Shown here: positions 7,701 through 16,821 of the stretch, in pieces
Layout: each line of letters opens with the position of its first letter
How positions within the stretch are numbered: the stretch's first letter is position 1
NCBI GenBank assembly: GCA_018817385.1
Contig: JAHIUA010000056.1
Location: 1 to 34,649, forward strand
Direction of reading: 5' to 3'
Length of the DNA: 34,649 nt
Source: Pseudomonadota bacterium
Lineage (GTDB): Bacteria; Desulfobacterota; Desulfobulbia; Desulfobulbales; Desulfocapsaceae
The notes under the pieces: model-generated
Told to the model about the DNA's origin: nothing
Seen by the model: the letters and a program-made list of their open reading frames with translations, nothing else
The model's database searches: none
Made by a program: the position numbers and the translations under genes

Positions 7701-7706
7701 GAGTTT

Positions 7707-8747
7707 ATGCATAGAGCATTGATTTTGTTTTCGTTATACAGATCGTTATGCCCACTAAAGCGTTGGGTTCACCTTGCGGGCTTATTGATTGTCGGGTTTT
7801 CGGCCTTGAGTTTTGCAGCGACAGAAATTCCACTAGTTAGCAAGTTCAGCAAATTTGGACTCATCTACGAACCATCCGGCGTACAGCAACTGCCTGACGG
7901 ACGCCTTATTGTCGTTGAGGACGAGTCAGACCAACCGCTGGATGTCATATCGCTCCAGCCTGATGATCGAGTCTCTGAGCAGGCATTGTACAGGAATTCC
8001 CTTTTCAGCCTGATATCACCCAATCGGGCTCTCGGTACACTTGAAGATCTGGAGGCGGTGGCGGTTGATGGTCAAAGCCGTATCTACGTCATCACCTCTC
8101 ACTCACGCAAGAAAAACGGTAAGCGCCCAGACAAACGTGAGCAGCTTATGCGCTTTACCCTGGACGGTGAGAAGGCTGTTGACATTCAAGTTTTACGTGA
8201 CCTGCACAAGAACATCTTCCAGAAATATAAGTATCTGGAGCACACTTCACGGACAAGCAACGTAGAAGATGATGGAGGATTTAATATCGAAGGACTGAGT
8301 TTCGATGTCACTAAACAAAAGCTGCTGATTGGGTTGCGCAGCCCTCTAGCTGGCGACAATGCCATTATCATAGTACTAGAGAATCCACTGGTAGTCTTCG
8401 ATCATAATGAGACACCCCGAATTTCAGACACACTTATCGAATTAGACCTGGGGGGAGGAGGAATCCGCGCTTTGAGCTACGACCAACATTTGGGCGGCTA
8501 CCTGATTCTCAGCAGGAAACAAGGCAAGAAGTTCAAACTCTGGTTGTGGAGTGGAGATACCGATGAGTCGCCGCAACGTCTGCAAGTACCGGACGTGAAA
8601 AATCTGCGTCACGCCGAGGGAATTACACCGGTACGCCTGCAAGACGGTCAAACCGGAATTCTGATCGTCAGTGATGATGGTGATGTGGTAAAAGGTAAAC
8701 CTGGCCACTACCTGTTCCTACGTTACGAACAATTGTTCAGTAAATAA
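7707..8747 (+). CDS. Exported DUF3616-like (beta-propeller-type) protein
   Basis: 346 residues; the start ATG 7707 follows the upstream stop by six bases, with TAGGAG (7699-7704) overlapping that stop as the RBS. Residues about 18-37 form a hydrophobic stretch (LAGLLIVGFSALSFA) ending at a plausible signal peptidase site, so it should be periplasmic. The mature part has repeated strand motifs typical of propellers: DGRLIVVEDE, LEAVAVDGQSRIYVIT, FNIEGLSFDV then KLLIGLRSPLAGDNAIIIVL, and a final HAEGITPV with LIVSDDGD. The IEGLSF/IGLRSPL pair is what I know from DUF3616. Function is unknown; calcium-binding or esterase-like activity has no direct support. Its pairing with a PycTM-like protein suggests a periplasmic sensor or partner. 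Confidence 0.7.
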   Translation: MHRALILFSLYRSLCPLKRWVHLAGLLIVGFSALSFAATEIPLVSKFSKFGLIYEPSGVQQLPDGRLIVVEDESDQPLDVISLQPDDRVSEQALYRNSLFSLISPNRALGTLEDLEAVAVDGQSRIYVITSHSRKKNGKRPDKREQLMRFTLDGEKAVDIQVLRDLHKNIFQKYKYLEHTSRTSNVEDDGGFNIEGLSFDVTKQKLLIGLRSPLAGDNAIIIVLENPLVVFDHNETPRISDTLIELDLGGGGIRALSYDQHLGGYLILSRKQGKKFKLWLWSGDTDESPQRLQVPDVKNLRHAEGITPVRLQDGQTGILIVSDDGDVVKGKPGHYLFLRYEQLFSK

Positions 8748-9142
8748 CCCGTTGAAAATTTCAAGATCCGCATGACAGGGCCTTTGAAAAACGCCTTAAT
8801 AATTTAAGCTTCGACTCCATCGCTTTGCCCGGTAAACGCAGGCATTTCTTCCACTGCCTATTTTTCACAGCGAACCATTCCAAGTCAGGTGCTGTAGTGA
8901 TTGCTCATGCATTGGGTGGACAAGCTGCAGAACGAGCCGTCAACCCAGGGCATGAGCGAGGATTCCAGGTGTCTTCGCTTGCCTGAAATCTACGCTATCT
9001 GGTTGAGATCAGGTAAGTGCAAGACTCCACCAGATCGAACATAAATGCCGTTTCTGGATGAGCACTATCTACCCCTATTGAGAAATAGGGGTAGATCAAA
9101 CAGCTCCAGCCGCCTATCTATTACCTTCCTGTCACTTTGCAG
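8748..9142. other. Gene-free region with a perfect hairpin
   Basis: No gene is supported. ATCTACCCCTATT (9067-9079) and AATAGGGGTAGAT (9084-9096) form a perfect 13 bp stem with a GAGA loop. Neither side has a convincing T-run, so a structural or intrinsic-terminator role is undecided. Confidence 0.5.
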
Positions 9143-9352
9143 CTATTCAGGTAAATAAGCATCGACAGCAGTTGCCCGAGCACTTGTATGTTCCTTTAGC
9201 TGATTGATCGCTTGGTAGAATTCGTCGGGATTACTCAGGAAAGAATATCCACTTATTTCTGTCGTAGCATAAGGCTCTACCAAGGCCGAATAGGTGTCAT
9301 AGATGGCCTGAATGGTATCGGTGTTAAAGGCAGTTGCAATGACCTCTGCCAA
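9143..9352 (-). pseudogene. C-terminal fragment of a CotH-like protein
   Basis: The 69-codon frame ends TAG at 9145-9143 and encodes a helical segment with EISGYSFLSNPDEFYQAINQ followed by LKEHTSARATAVDAYLPE. This resembles the end of CotH-kinase-family proteins, in which a helix of this type precedes a terminal lid-like segment. Its 5' end runs directly into the family 3 repeat at 9352-9395, so the gene was probably truncated by that insertion. The ATG at 9352 has no RBS. The family call is tentative. Confidence 0.35.
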
Positions 9353-9395
9353 AAAGAGGTCAAGTCTACCTTTGACCTTTTCCGTGGACGTGTGG
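9352..9395. repeat. Repeat family 3, copy 3, upstream of the RayT relic
   Basis: AGAGGTCAAGTCTACCTTTG plus ACCTTTTCCGTG, matching the left part of the copies at 3528, 6161 and 19521. It is the only copy that still has transposase sequence (9409-9696) next to it. Confidence 0.65.
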
Positions 9396-9408
9396 CAAAG
9401 ACAAATGT

Positions 9409-9696
9409 TTCAGACCACTACACATAGAATATCCAGGCGCCTGGTATCACCTTATGAGCCAGGGCACGCCGAGAGAGAAGATACTCTTCTCATCCAATGA
9501 CTATGCCCTTTCCACCACCGTCCTGAAATAAGCTGTTGAAATGTCAGCCCATTAGAATCTGCAACTCTATACCCCGGACGGTAACATCTTCCGCTGTCTG
9601 AGGCCCATCAACGGCATCTATACTCAGCGCTTCAATCGAGTACGTAAAAATGAAGGGCAGTTGTTCCACGGAAATTTCAAGGCGGTGGCCAGGTGA
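9409..9696 (+). pseudogene. Decayed REP-associated tyrosine transposase (RayT/Y1)
   Basis: A single frame from 9409 reads FRPLHIEYPGAWYHLMSQG then REKILFSSNDYAL, a match to the RayT N-terminus (RPLRIEYPGAxYHVxxRGN, with the histidine of the Y1 fold). Further on it reads NGIYTQRFNRVRKNEGQLFH and GNFKAV, matching the later RayT block (YTxxFNRRxxRxGxLFxGRYKA). Stops TAA at about 9529 and TAG at about 9553 interrupt the frame. The middle of the domain, with its HUH motif, is deleted, and TGA near 9694 ends it. No start codon is in frame (an ATG at 9405 is one base out). Clearly dead. Confidence 0.8.
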
Positions 9697-9699
9697 ACA

Positions 9700-10302
9700 C
9701 GGGGTTCGGGGTCGGACTAAGCTAAGAAATTGATACAAAAAAACAATACCTTAAAAAACAGAAATTCTTTCCCCTTAGACCCCCTACATGCCAACATAGG
9801 GATGAAAAACGATTATTCCTGGGATATTAATAAAATTCAATTTGTTAGTATAGCCAGACTCAAAATTCATCCAGATTCATTCATTTTGAAAAACTGTTAC
9901 CTGTTTGTTACTTTTTTAGTTGTAAACTATACCTCAGGGTTGAAGTAGAAAAAGAATAAACGAGAGCAAGAGCGAAGCCTGTTTTCGCTCTTAACGCACC
10001 TTGGTTTTGCAGAAAACATCCTATTCAAAGGCAAGGACACAATCGGTTTTTTTTGACCTTATCAGTGCGTTAACATTCCATTCACCGGCTTTTGCAAACC
10101 CGGCGAATGAGCTTTGTTTTATCGCTAATAACATGCAGGTTCTCATCTTTTGACAGAGAAGGCATTTTGGGCGCAACCTGCTGGTGCTGTGAGGATTGTT
10201 GCTGTTGGTGATGCTTTTGATCTCCTGTAAAAAGAACTCGTTTGCCGAGCTGGCCCTGGTAGAAATAAAATGTCTTTTATTCTTAACGATCAAGGAGTCC
10301 CC
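9700..10302. other. Leader/intergenic region of the large protease gene
   Basis: No gene is supported. AAGAGCGAA (9968-9976) pairs perfectly with TTCGCTCTT (9984-9992), and ATTCACCGG near 10078 pairs with CCGGCGAAT with one mismatch. The 5' region of the protease gene is AT-rich near 9900-9960. No consensus promoter stands out. Confidence 0.4.
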
Positions 10303-13300
10303 ATGAGGACATTTCGTGCAGACCTAACGACTTTTTTCTGCATGGCGTTTGTGGCCATTGCAGCCACCATCTCATGCGCCGCAACGGAAACTATCACCCC
10401 GGCTCGCTGCAGTACCCCTGGTACGTACAGTGATATTGAGCTTACCAAATTCACCTGCTCAGCTATGCATATTTCTTACAAGGTATGCACCTCCGTGGGT
10501 ATTTCCCGCCAGGAGACAGCAGAAGTCCCCCTTAGGCCGATCCATCGTATCCGATTATCGAAGGCGTCTGCACCACGTCATCCATTCACGATGTTCTTCA
10601 AAGAGTCTCGCGCCGAGATCGAGTATTTCCTTGTGGAATCAACAAAGGAAAAAGGTGATTTTTTTCCTCTGCGCGAGGCGAAGAACAATATAATTCAGAC
10701 GTGGGTGGTGCCCAAGGGAGCGTCTCTTCCCAAGGCAATGATCAAGAAGAACGCATCAGCTTATTTCCTTTTGATCGATGCAGCTAAAATCCGCACTCTC
10801 TATCACTATAAAAGATTGCCCCGACCACTCAAGTGGAGTGCCATCGGCAGCTGTAAGGCAGACACGGAGGATCCTTCGCCTCTGGTAGAATCTGTTACCA
10901 AAGATATCCCCTTCACCATCAATGGCTCGAACTCGGTTCCATTTGAGTTATTCAATGTGCTTGCCCCCGGCAACCTGACAATCTCCGTTGAATGGACTGG
11001 AGAAAGCAACACGCTTCAGGCGGTCCTCACAGGTCGGCGTCGACCGTCACTTGCAGATCCCGCATCACCGTATGATGAAAGCACCGGTACCTCTCCGCTC
11101 AACCTGTCTTATGTTGTTACCGATGCCGACCTTGCTCGCGGAGTCGGTTGGCGCCTGGCGCTCTACGATATGTCGGGAAATGGGAGCGCCCAGGGCATCA
11201 TGCACATCACCTACCCGTATGATGCCGGGTTGGACTCCGATTTTCAGAAGGAGAAGGTTCGTCTCCGCAGTGGTGACCACTGGCCCAGCGCCTACCTGCA
11301 TTCGCAATTTGTCGATGCTCTGCAAGCGTCTTCTCTCGATCGCAAGCATGGAATCATTTCGCTCGCACGTCCACTGACCTGTAAAAACCGATGGCATATC
11401 GAGCAGCAGAAGATTCGTATGACATCCCCTCTGCCAAGGTTCCGCTCCTACGGTTCCGTAAATAAAGAAAGCGAACTCAGTTCTTCCGAACTCAGCGGTG
11501 TGTTCCAACATTTTACGCCACTGGAGCCTGAAGACAAGATCGACCCCCACATTCTGCTCCGCAACTACGCGCGCTACTCAATAAAACAGATCGACATCGA
11601 GATGCCCAAGAACTACGTGTTGGATTCCTCAGGCAAGATTCGGGTATCAGTACTCTTCTCAGACGACGTCGACTATGTGCGGGTGAAGCAGATTGCGAGC
11701 GCAAGTCCCTGCACACTGGAGCTCAAGGGAGATCATTACTACGTCGGGACCTGCACTGCAGACGAGCTCGTCGCCTTAGCCGAAAACGATGAAGTTGAAT
11801 GGATCGGCCCGGGTCCGGCACCGCATTTGATAACGAACGAAAATACCAGGCCATTTATGAACGTCGATGCTGTCCAGAATGCGCAGACAAATGTTGCCGG
11901 TGACCTCGTTCTTGTCGGCGGGATGCCGAACTATACCGGGCTGACGGGCAATGGGGTCAACATCGCCATTTGCGAATACGGTCTTGATGGCACCCATGAT
12001 GACCTCGCGGCAAATATCGTGCTCGACGATCCGAGCACTTCGGCTGCGCACGGTACTCACGTGGCGGGCATTGCCGCAGGGAACGGGATCAGAAGCAGTC
12101 AGAATGACATCAATGGTAATCCAAACAATGGAACGCCGTTTCAGTTTCGAGGGATGGCGCCGGAAGCAGGACTCATCGATGCCCCCGACTCCTGTGTCCT
12201 GGATGGAATGAGCAGGTATATTGGCTATAATTCAATGGACTTGTCAACCCATTCCCATATTTTGGGAACAGTGGGTGATTACAGTGCGGGTGAACGCACT
12301 GTCGATCAGGCAATTCATGGAGGTGCCACGTTTAACGGTTCTATTATTCCGCGGAAACCTTCCATTGGCACATCGGCGAATAACGGGAGAGACAATCCTC
12401 AGTATGGTGATCTGCGTGGCTATTATTCCATTCTCAATCAGGCAAAAAATGCTCTGATACTGGGAAACTGGTTTCGCAGCAATAATCGTCTTGCCGATGG
12501 CAGCAGCATGGGACCGACCCATGACGGACGTATCAAGCCTGATGTCGTTGCTCCTGGTACATCGATTCGATCAACATGGACCGATGAGAATGAAATACAG
12601 CGAATAAGCATTGAGAACGGTACGCCGACGACAGGAACCTTCCAGCTTACTTTCAACGGTTCAACGACGGCAAATATCAACTTCGATGCCGACGCTGCAA
12701 CCATAAAAAGCAGACTTGAGGCACTTGGGAACATACCGGCCGGAGATATTGCCACCTGGGGCGGACCTCTTCCCGGTGACAGGATTTCGGTCCGCTTCGA
12801 CAATTCCTTCGCGGGCACAAATGTTGCCGACATGACCGCTGCAGCAACCGGCTTGAATAATGGTGCCACTGTGCAGGTCAATGTCGAGAGAACCGGGCAC
12901 GACAACCGGCACGGCTACACTTTTATGGGCGGTACATCGATGGCCGCTCCGGCTACGGCAGGTGTCTATGCTCTTATGCTTGAGGCGTGGCAGGATACCT
13001 ACTCCACTCCGCTGGGAACCAATATCAGCGACAATCCGCCCTATCCTTCCACGCTCCGGGCCATCACTATCCAGACGGCTCGTGACGAAGTCGCTGCCAA
13101 TGTGCGCGCGGCCACCAGCGCCGACATCGATTCGGACAACAATCAAGCCAACGGTAACGATGGCCTCGGCATCCCTTCGGCAACAGCCGGACCGGATTTT
13201 GCCACGGGATGGGGCAATGTCGATGCCCTTGCCGCCGTCGAGCTGATTCATGAGAATCGCCTAGTGGACGGGCTGCCAATACCGAATCGCATCATTCAGG

Positions 13301-16300
13301 ATGCAGTGACTCAGAGTGTTCAGAAGGAGTATGACTTTGTTATGGATGCTGCCGGACCTCTGCGGCTGACTCTGGCCTGGGACGACAAAGAGGGAGCAGT
13401 GCAGAGTCCCGGAACCTCCCCCACCCTGGTCAATGATCTGGACCTTGAACTCGTTGCTCCCGACAACACAATTTTTTATCCATGGCAGCTCGGACAAAGC
13501 ATTACCGATATCAACGGAAACGCTCTGAGCGACGCCCAGCAGATTGCGGGCACTGCCATCATCGTGACCCCGACCATTCCGGCTGGCAATCCGACCAATG
13601 TCGATGAGTACGTGCAGGCAGGCGATCTCACCGGCAACGGAACGTGGGTTGCCACACAGGGGAAGGATCACCTCAACAACGTTGAACAGGTTTTTGTCCA
13701 GAACGTCCCTGTCGGCCAGGTTGGTCATTGGAAAGCCCGGGTGACCGGCTTTGATGTGCCCCAGGCCTATCAGGACTACTCCCTTGTGGGATTTCCCTAC
13801 CCGGACCTGGCAGAACTGGAAGTCCTTTGTGATGATCGCGTTACCATCCAGGCACTGAACACAAACATGACCTTCACCTGGAGCGTGGAGAATAACGGGG
13901 CGAAATCGACCGGCGGCAGCTTTGGCTACCGCATCCTTCTCTCCGATGATGCATACCTGGGCGGCGACGTGGTACTGACTGACACGGCCCAGCAGATGTT
14001 CAACCCTCTGCCAATTAATGGATCTGTATCACACACCTCAACGGTACAGATAAGCCAGGCGAATGCGGATGCCCTGCTGGGAGCGGGGACCACGGTAAAC
14101 GATTTGCTTGAGAACGATGTCTTCATTCTGATTCAGGTGGATCAGAATAACGATGTCCTTGAGCACAAGGAAACAAACCTTGCGGTGGCTCAGATTGCCC
14201 GAGTTGCCGATGTTATCCTCGTATTCGACCGAAGCGGCAGCATGACCGGCAAAGTCCCGGTTTCATCGGGTGAACAGACGAAGATCGACGTTCTCAAGAA
14301 CTCGGCCAATCTCTTCCTGGATCTGATGCGTCTTGATGCCCAGGATCGCCTGGCGCAGGTGAGTTTTTCCGGAGATATCGGGGCGCAGAGCATTACTGTC
14401 GATTTTGGCCCTACCGATCAGCTTACCGATTTTGGTGCAGGCAACATTGGCGATATGAGAACCGCCGTCCAGAATCTTGTAGCCGACGGTTCCACCGATA
14501 TTCGGGGGGCATTGCAGAGGGCCCTTGATGTCATGACCTCAGGGACAACCGCCGGACGTCGCAAGGCCATCATTTTCTTCTCTGACGGGAAGAAGACCTC
14601 TGGCGGAAATCCATCTGAGGCGGCATTCTTGCAGCAATTCGGGGCAAATGATATCAACGTCTACTCCGTTGGCTTCGGTACGGTGGGAGGAGATGCCTAC
14701 ACCGGCATTGATATCAATCTGCTGCAGCTTCTTGCAAATAGTACCGCAAACGGCTTTTTCCACGTTACCCAGAGTTCGTTGGGATTGGACAAGTTCTTTG
14801 TCAATGCCGTTGCAGGAGCAACAAACAGCGACATGATTATTGATCCTGTGCAGACCCTTGCACCGGGGGAACAGCATGTTATTGAAATTCCTGTTAATCG
14901 CAAGGACTATGGCACGACGTTTATCGCCACATGGGACACACCATCGGAGAAGCTGCATCTCTCGGTTACGAGTCCAGAGGGGGTGACGATCAACAGATCG
15001 AATGCGCATCTCTTTGGCGGTAAAGTTACTGCCATCAACAAAAGCTCTTACAACCTGTTGAAGATCGGCTATCCCCTTACAACCGGTGCTTCGGTGGAGC
15101 ACGGCGGTACGTGGAAGATGACCATATCCAATCCATCATCCCATCCGGTACAGTATTCCTCATCGGTGATGAGTGAATCGAGCATTCATATGTCGATGAA
15201 TCTCCCTGTTCCCTCGGGTGGCTCATACTGGGCGCCGGGAGCGGCTATTCCACTCCAGATTGATTTGACAGAGGAGAAAAATTCACCAATTACAACGGCG
15301 AACGTTGTGGTTACGGCCAATGTGCCACTAATCAACATCGGCAACTTCCTGTCGTCAGCAGGGATCACACAGAAGCAGCTTGATAAGATACCCAAAGAGA
15401 TTAAAGGAGATCCGCTGAGTATTGAGCAGCGGATGATGATGGCTTTTCAGAGGGAGTTTGGCGACCTGCCACCTTTCAGAGAGGACCTGAAACCGATGCC
15501 ATTGAAGTTCTCGGAAAAACCAGGCACCTTTTACGACAGATTTCCGAAAACCGAGATTGAAGGGTACTATCAGTTCACCTCTGTCGCCAGGGGGATTGCC
15601 GAATGTGATCCATTCAGACGGGAAACAGTGCATGGATTCGGCGTCGGCATGAAGATTGATGAAAAGAATCCGGAGATTTATATTACTGCAGATGAATCGA
15701 AGCCTGATAGAGGTGGGGTGACCGTCACTGTTATTCCTGTTACCGTGGGCGGATCACTCGTCGGACCGGGGCACAGTGGTTCAGTGACTATTTCCTCCGC
15801 CGGATATCTCAAACCCACATCCACTGTTACCGACAATCTGGATGGAAGTTATTCACAGACTTTTCTTCCCTCAAGGGCAAAGATGGGGAAAATTGTTGTC
15901 ACATTCGAAGATATGCTTCTGGCCCAGATCCCGGTTTCATTGACAATACCAACAGCTGATTCAGTCACCCCTGAAATCGTCGCTGCCGGCCGGGATCAAC
16001 AGATAACCATTGCTGTCGACAAAGGTACTCTCGACGAAGTGAGTGAGATAGTACTCGTATCGGGCAAGACGAGATTGCCACTGAAGTTGGTTAAGGCGGA
16101 TTTGAGAAGCAAAACGATCACTGCCTCTATCCCCAAAGGCACTGCGCCGGGTACGTATACCGTCTATCTTAACAGTGCAAAATATCGTGGTTTGTCAAAA
16201 CAGTCCTGCTCCGTCCAGATCATTGACCCCGAGCACAAGATTCCGCTGTGGTCGCGAACGTTTAACGAACGCCTGGCGCTGCTGAAAGAATCGAAATCGC

Positions 16301-16455
16301 AATCGCAATCTACCAAACTCATTGGTTTGCTGTTGAAAGATCTCCGTGATGCTTATGTGCATCGTGAGATTCCGTTGAATGCATGGAAAGAACGACAGAA
16401 GGGTCTTCTGTCGACATTAGTGAATAAGAAAATCGACATTTCACCTCTTCAATAA
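10303..16455 (+). CDS. Giant secreted subtilisin-family (S8) protein with VWA domain
   Basis: I chose ATG 10303 (AAGGAG at 10292-10297) over an ATG at 10270; the resulting 2050 residues begin with a signal peptide (about 1-28). A subtilase domain spans about 540-960. His583 (HGTHVAGIAAG) and Ser879 (GTSMAAPATAG) are present, but the catalytic Asp position reads Glu558 (ICEYGLDGTHDDL). Residues about 772-868, just before the Ser loop, form an inserted beta-domain (GTFQLTFNGSTTANINFD). A jelly-roll region like that of Kp43-type proteases follows (LTLAWDDKEG, LVNDLDLELV, about 1020-1160). A VWA domain (about 1305-1500) has an intact MIDAS: DRSGSM at 1309, GSTDIRGAL and FFSDG. The C-terminus is Ig/IPT-like. 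There is no sorting signal or autotransporter barrel. It is transcribed alone with a terminator at 16525-16571. Probably extracellular; activity is uncertain. Confidence 0.85.
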   Translation: MRTFRADLTTFFCMAFVAIAATISCAATETITPARCSTPGTYSDIELTKFTCSAMHISYKVCTSVGISRQETAEVPLRPIHRIRLSKASAPRHPFTMFFKESRAEIEYFLVESTKEKGDFFPLREAKNNIIQTWVVPKGASLPKAMIKKNASAYFLLIDAAKIRTLYHYKRLPRPLKWSAIGSCKADTEDPSPLVESVTKDIPFTINGSNSVPFELFNVLAPGNLTISVEWTGESNTLQAVLTGRRRPSLADPASPYDESTGTSPLNLSYVVTDADLARGVGWRLALYDMSGNGSAQGIMHITYPYDAGLDSDFQKEKVRLRSGDHWPSAYLHSQFVDALQASSLDRKHGIISLARPLTCKNRWHIEQQKIRMTSPLPRFRSYGSVNKESELSSSELSGVFQHFTPLEPEDKIDPHILLRNYARYSIKQIDIEMPKNYVLDSSGKIRVSVLFSDDVDYVRVKQIASASPCTLELKGDHYYVGTCTADELVALAENDEVEWIGPGPAPHLITNENTRPFMNVDAVQNAQTNVAGDLVLVGGMPNYTGLTGNGVNIAICEYGLDGTHDDLAANIVLDDPSTSAAHGTHVAGIAAGNGIRSSQNDINGNPNNGTPFQFRGMAPEAGLIDAPDSCVLDGMSRYIGYNSMDLSTHSHILGTVGDYSAGERTVDQAIHGGATFNGSIIPRKPSIGTSANNGRDNPQYGDLRGYYSILNQAKNALILGNWFRSNNRLADGSSMGPTHDGRIKPDVVAPGTSIRSTWTDENEIQRISIENGTPTTGTFQLTFNGSTTANINFDADAATIKSRLEALGNIPAGDIATWGGPLPGDRISVRFDNSFAGTNVADMTAAATGLNNGATVQVNVERTGHDNRHGYTFMGGTSMAAPATAGVYALMLEAWQDTYSTPLGTNISDNPPYPSTLRAITIQTARDEVAANVRAATSADIDSDNNQANGNDGLGIPSATAGPDFATGWGNVDALAAVELIHENRLVDGLPIPNRIIQDAVTQSVQKEYDFVMDAAGPLRLTLAWDDKEGAVQSPGTSPTLVNDLDLELVAPDNTIFYPWQLGQSITDINGNALSDAQQIAGTAIIVTPTIPAGNPTNVDEYVQAGDLTGNGTWVATQGKDHLNNVEQVFVQNVPVGQVGHWKARVTGFDVPQAYQDYSLVGFPYPDLAELEVLCDDRVTIQALNTNMTFTWSVENNGAKSTGGSFGYRILLSDDAYLGGDVVLTDTAQQMFNPLPINGSVSHTSTVQISQANADALLGAGTTVNDLLENDVFILIQVDQNNDVLEHKETNLAVAQIARVADVILVFDRSGSMTGKVPVSSGEQTKIDVLKNSANLFLDLMRLDAQDRLAQVSFSGDIGAQSITVDFGPTDQLTDFGAGNIGDMRTAVQNLVADGSTDIRGALQRALDVMTSGTTAGRRKAIIFFSDGKKTSGGNPSEAAFLQQFGANDINVYSVGFGTVGGDAYTGIDINLLQLLANSTANGFFHVTQSSLGLDKFFVNAVAGATNSDMIIDPVQTLAPGEQHVIEIPVNRKDYGTTFIATWDTPSEKLHLSVTSPEGVTINRSNAHLFGGKVTAINKSSYNLLKIGYPLTTGASVEHGGTWKMTISNPSSHPVQYSSSVMSESSIHMSMNLPVPSGGSYWAPGAAIPLQIDLTEEKNSPITTANVVVTANVPLINIGNFLSSAGITQKQLDKIPKEIKGDPLSIEQRMMMAFQREFGDLPPFREDLKPMPLKFSEKPGTFYDRFPKTEIEGYYQFTSVARGIAECDPFRRETVHGFGVGMKIDEKNPEIYITADESKPDRGGVTVTVIPVTVGGSLVGPGHSGSVTISSAGYLKPTSTVTDNLDGSYSQTFLPSRAKMGKIVVTFEDMLLAQIPVSLTIPTADSVTPEIVAAGRDQQITIAVDKGTLDEVSEIVLVSGKTRLPLKLVKADLRSKTITASIPKGTAPGTYTVYLNSAKYRGLSKQSCSVQIIDPEHKIPLWSRTFNERLALLKESKSQSQSTKLIGLLLKDLRDAYVHREIPLNAWKERQKGLLSTLVNKKIDISPLQ

Positions 16456-16524
16456 TGACAGCAGGGTGCAGCAATACAGCTCCCCATACTCATGTATGGG
16501 AAGCTTGCACATCAATCAGCAGGC

Positions 16525-16571
16525 AAAACCGGGGAGACACTACTCATTACTGAGGGTATCTCCCCGGTTTT
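16525..16571 (+). terminator. Terminator of the protease gene
   Basis: AAAACCGGGGAGA (16525-16537) pairs perfectly with TCTCCCCGGTTTT (16559-16571), a 13 bp stem with a 21-base loop, 70 bp after the stop. The stem itself ends in T's followed by GTTT. Confidence 0.8.
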
Positions 16572-16821
16572 GTTTAGAAACGCATTTTGGGGTTAACAGG
16601 GCCTTTTATTCATTGTTCCCACAATGTCCCTTCCCTCCGAGGGAATGACTGAACAAGGAAGACACTCTTTTCTCACTCAGTCAGCTAGTAAGGAAAGAAA
16701 CTCATGAAAGATCTTTACGGATAACCCATAACTGTTCAAATGCCCTTGAGAAAGGGTGCAGAATGCAGGTTCCATTATTTTGTTAAAAGATTGTAAGGAA
16801 TCGGATGAAGGAGGAACAAAG
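16572..16821. other. Intergenic, no feature seen
   Basis: AT-rich spacer between the protease terminator and the zinc-finger gene. No ORF, promoter or repeat is convincing. Confidence 0.4.

Noticed and set aside
6918-8747. Complete Pycsar defence system
   Set aside because: No cyclase gene next to the PycTM-like gene; only the effector-type domain is visible.
10021-10293. 90-codon minus ORF upstream of the protease
   Set aside because: Composition is not protein-like, no RBS, and it lies in the leader of the protease gene.
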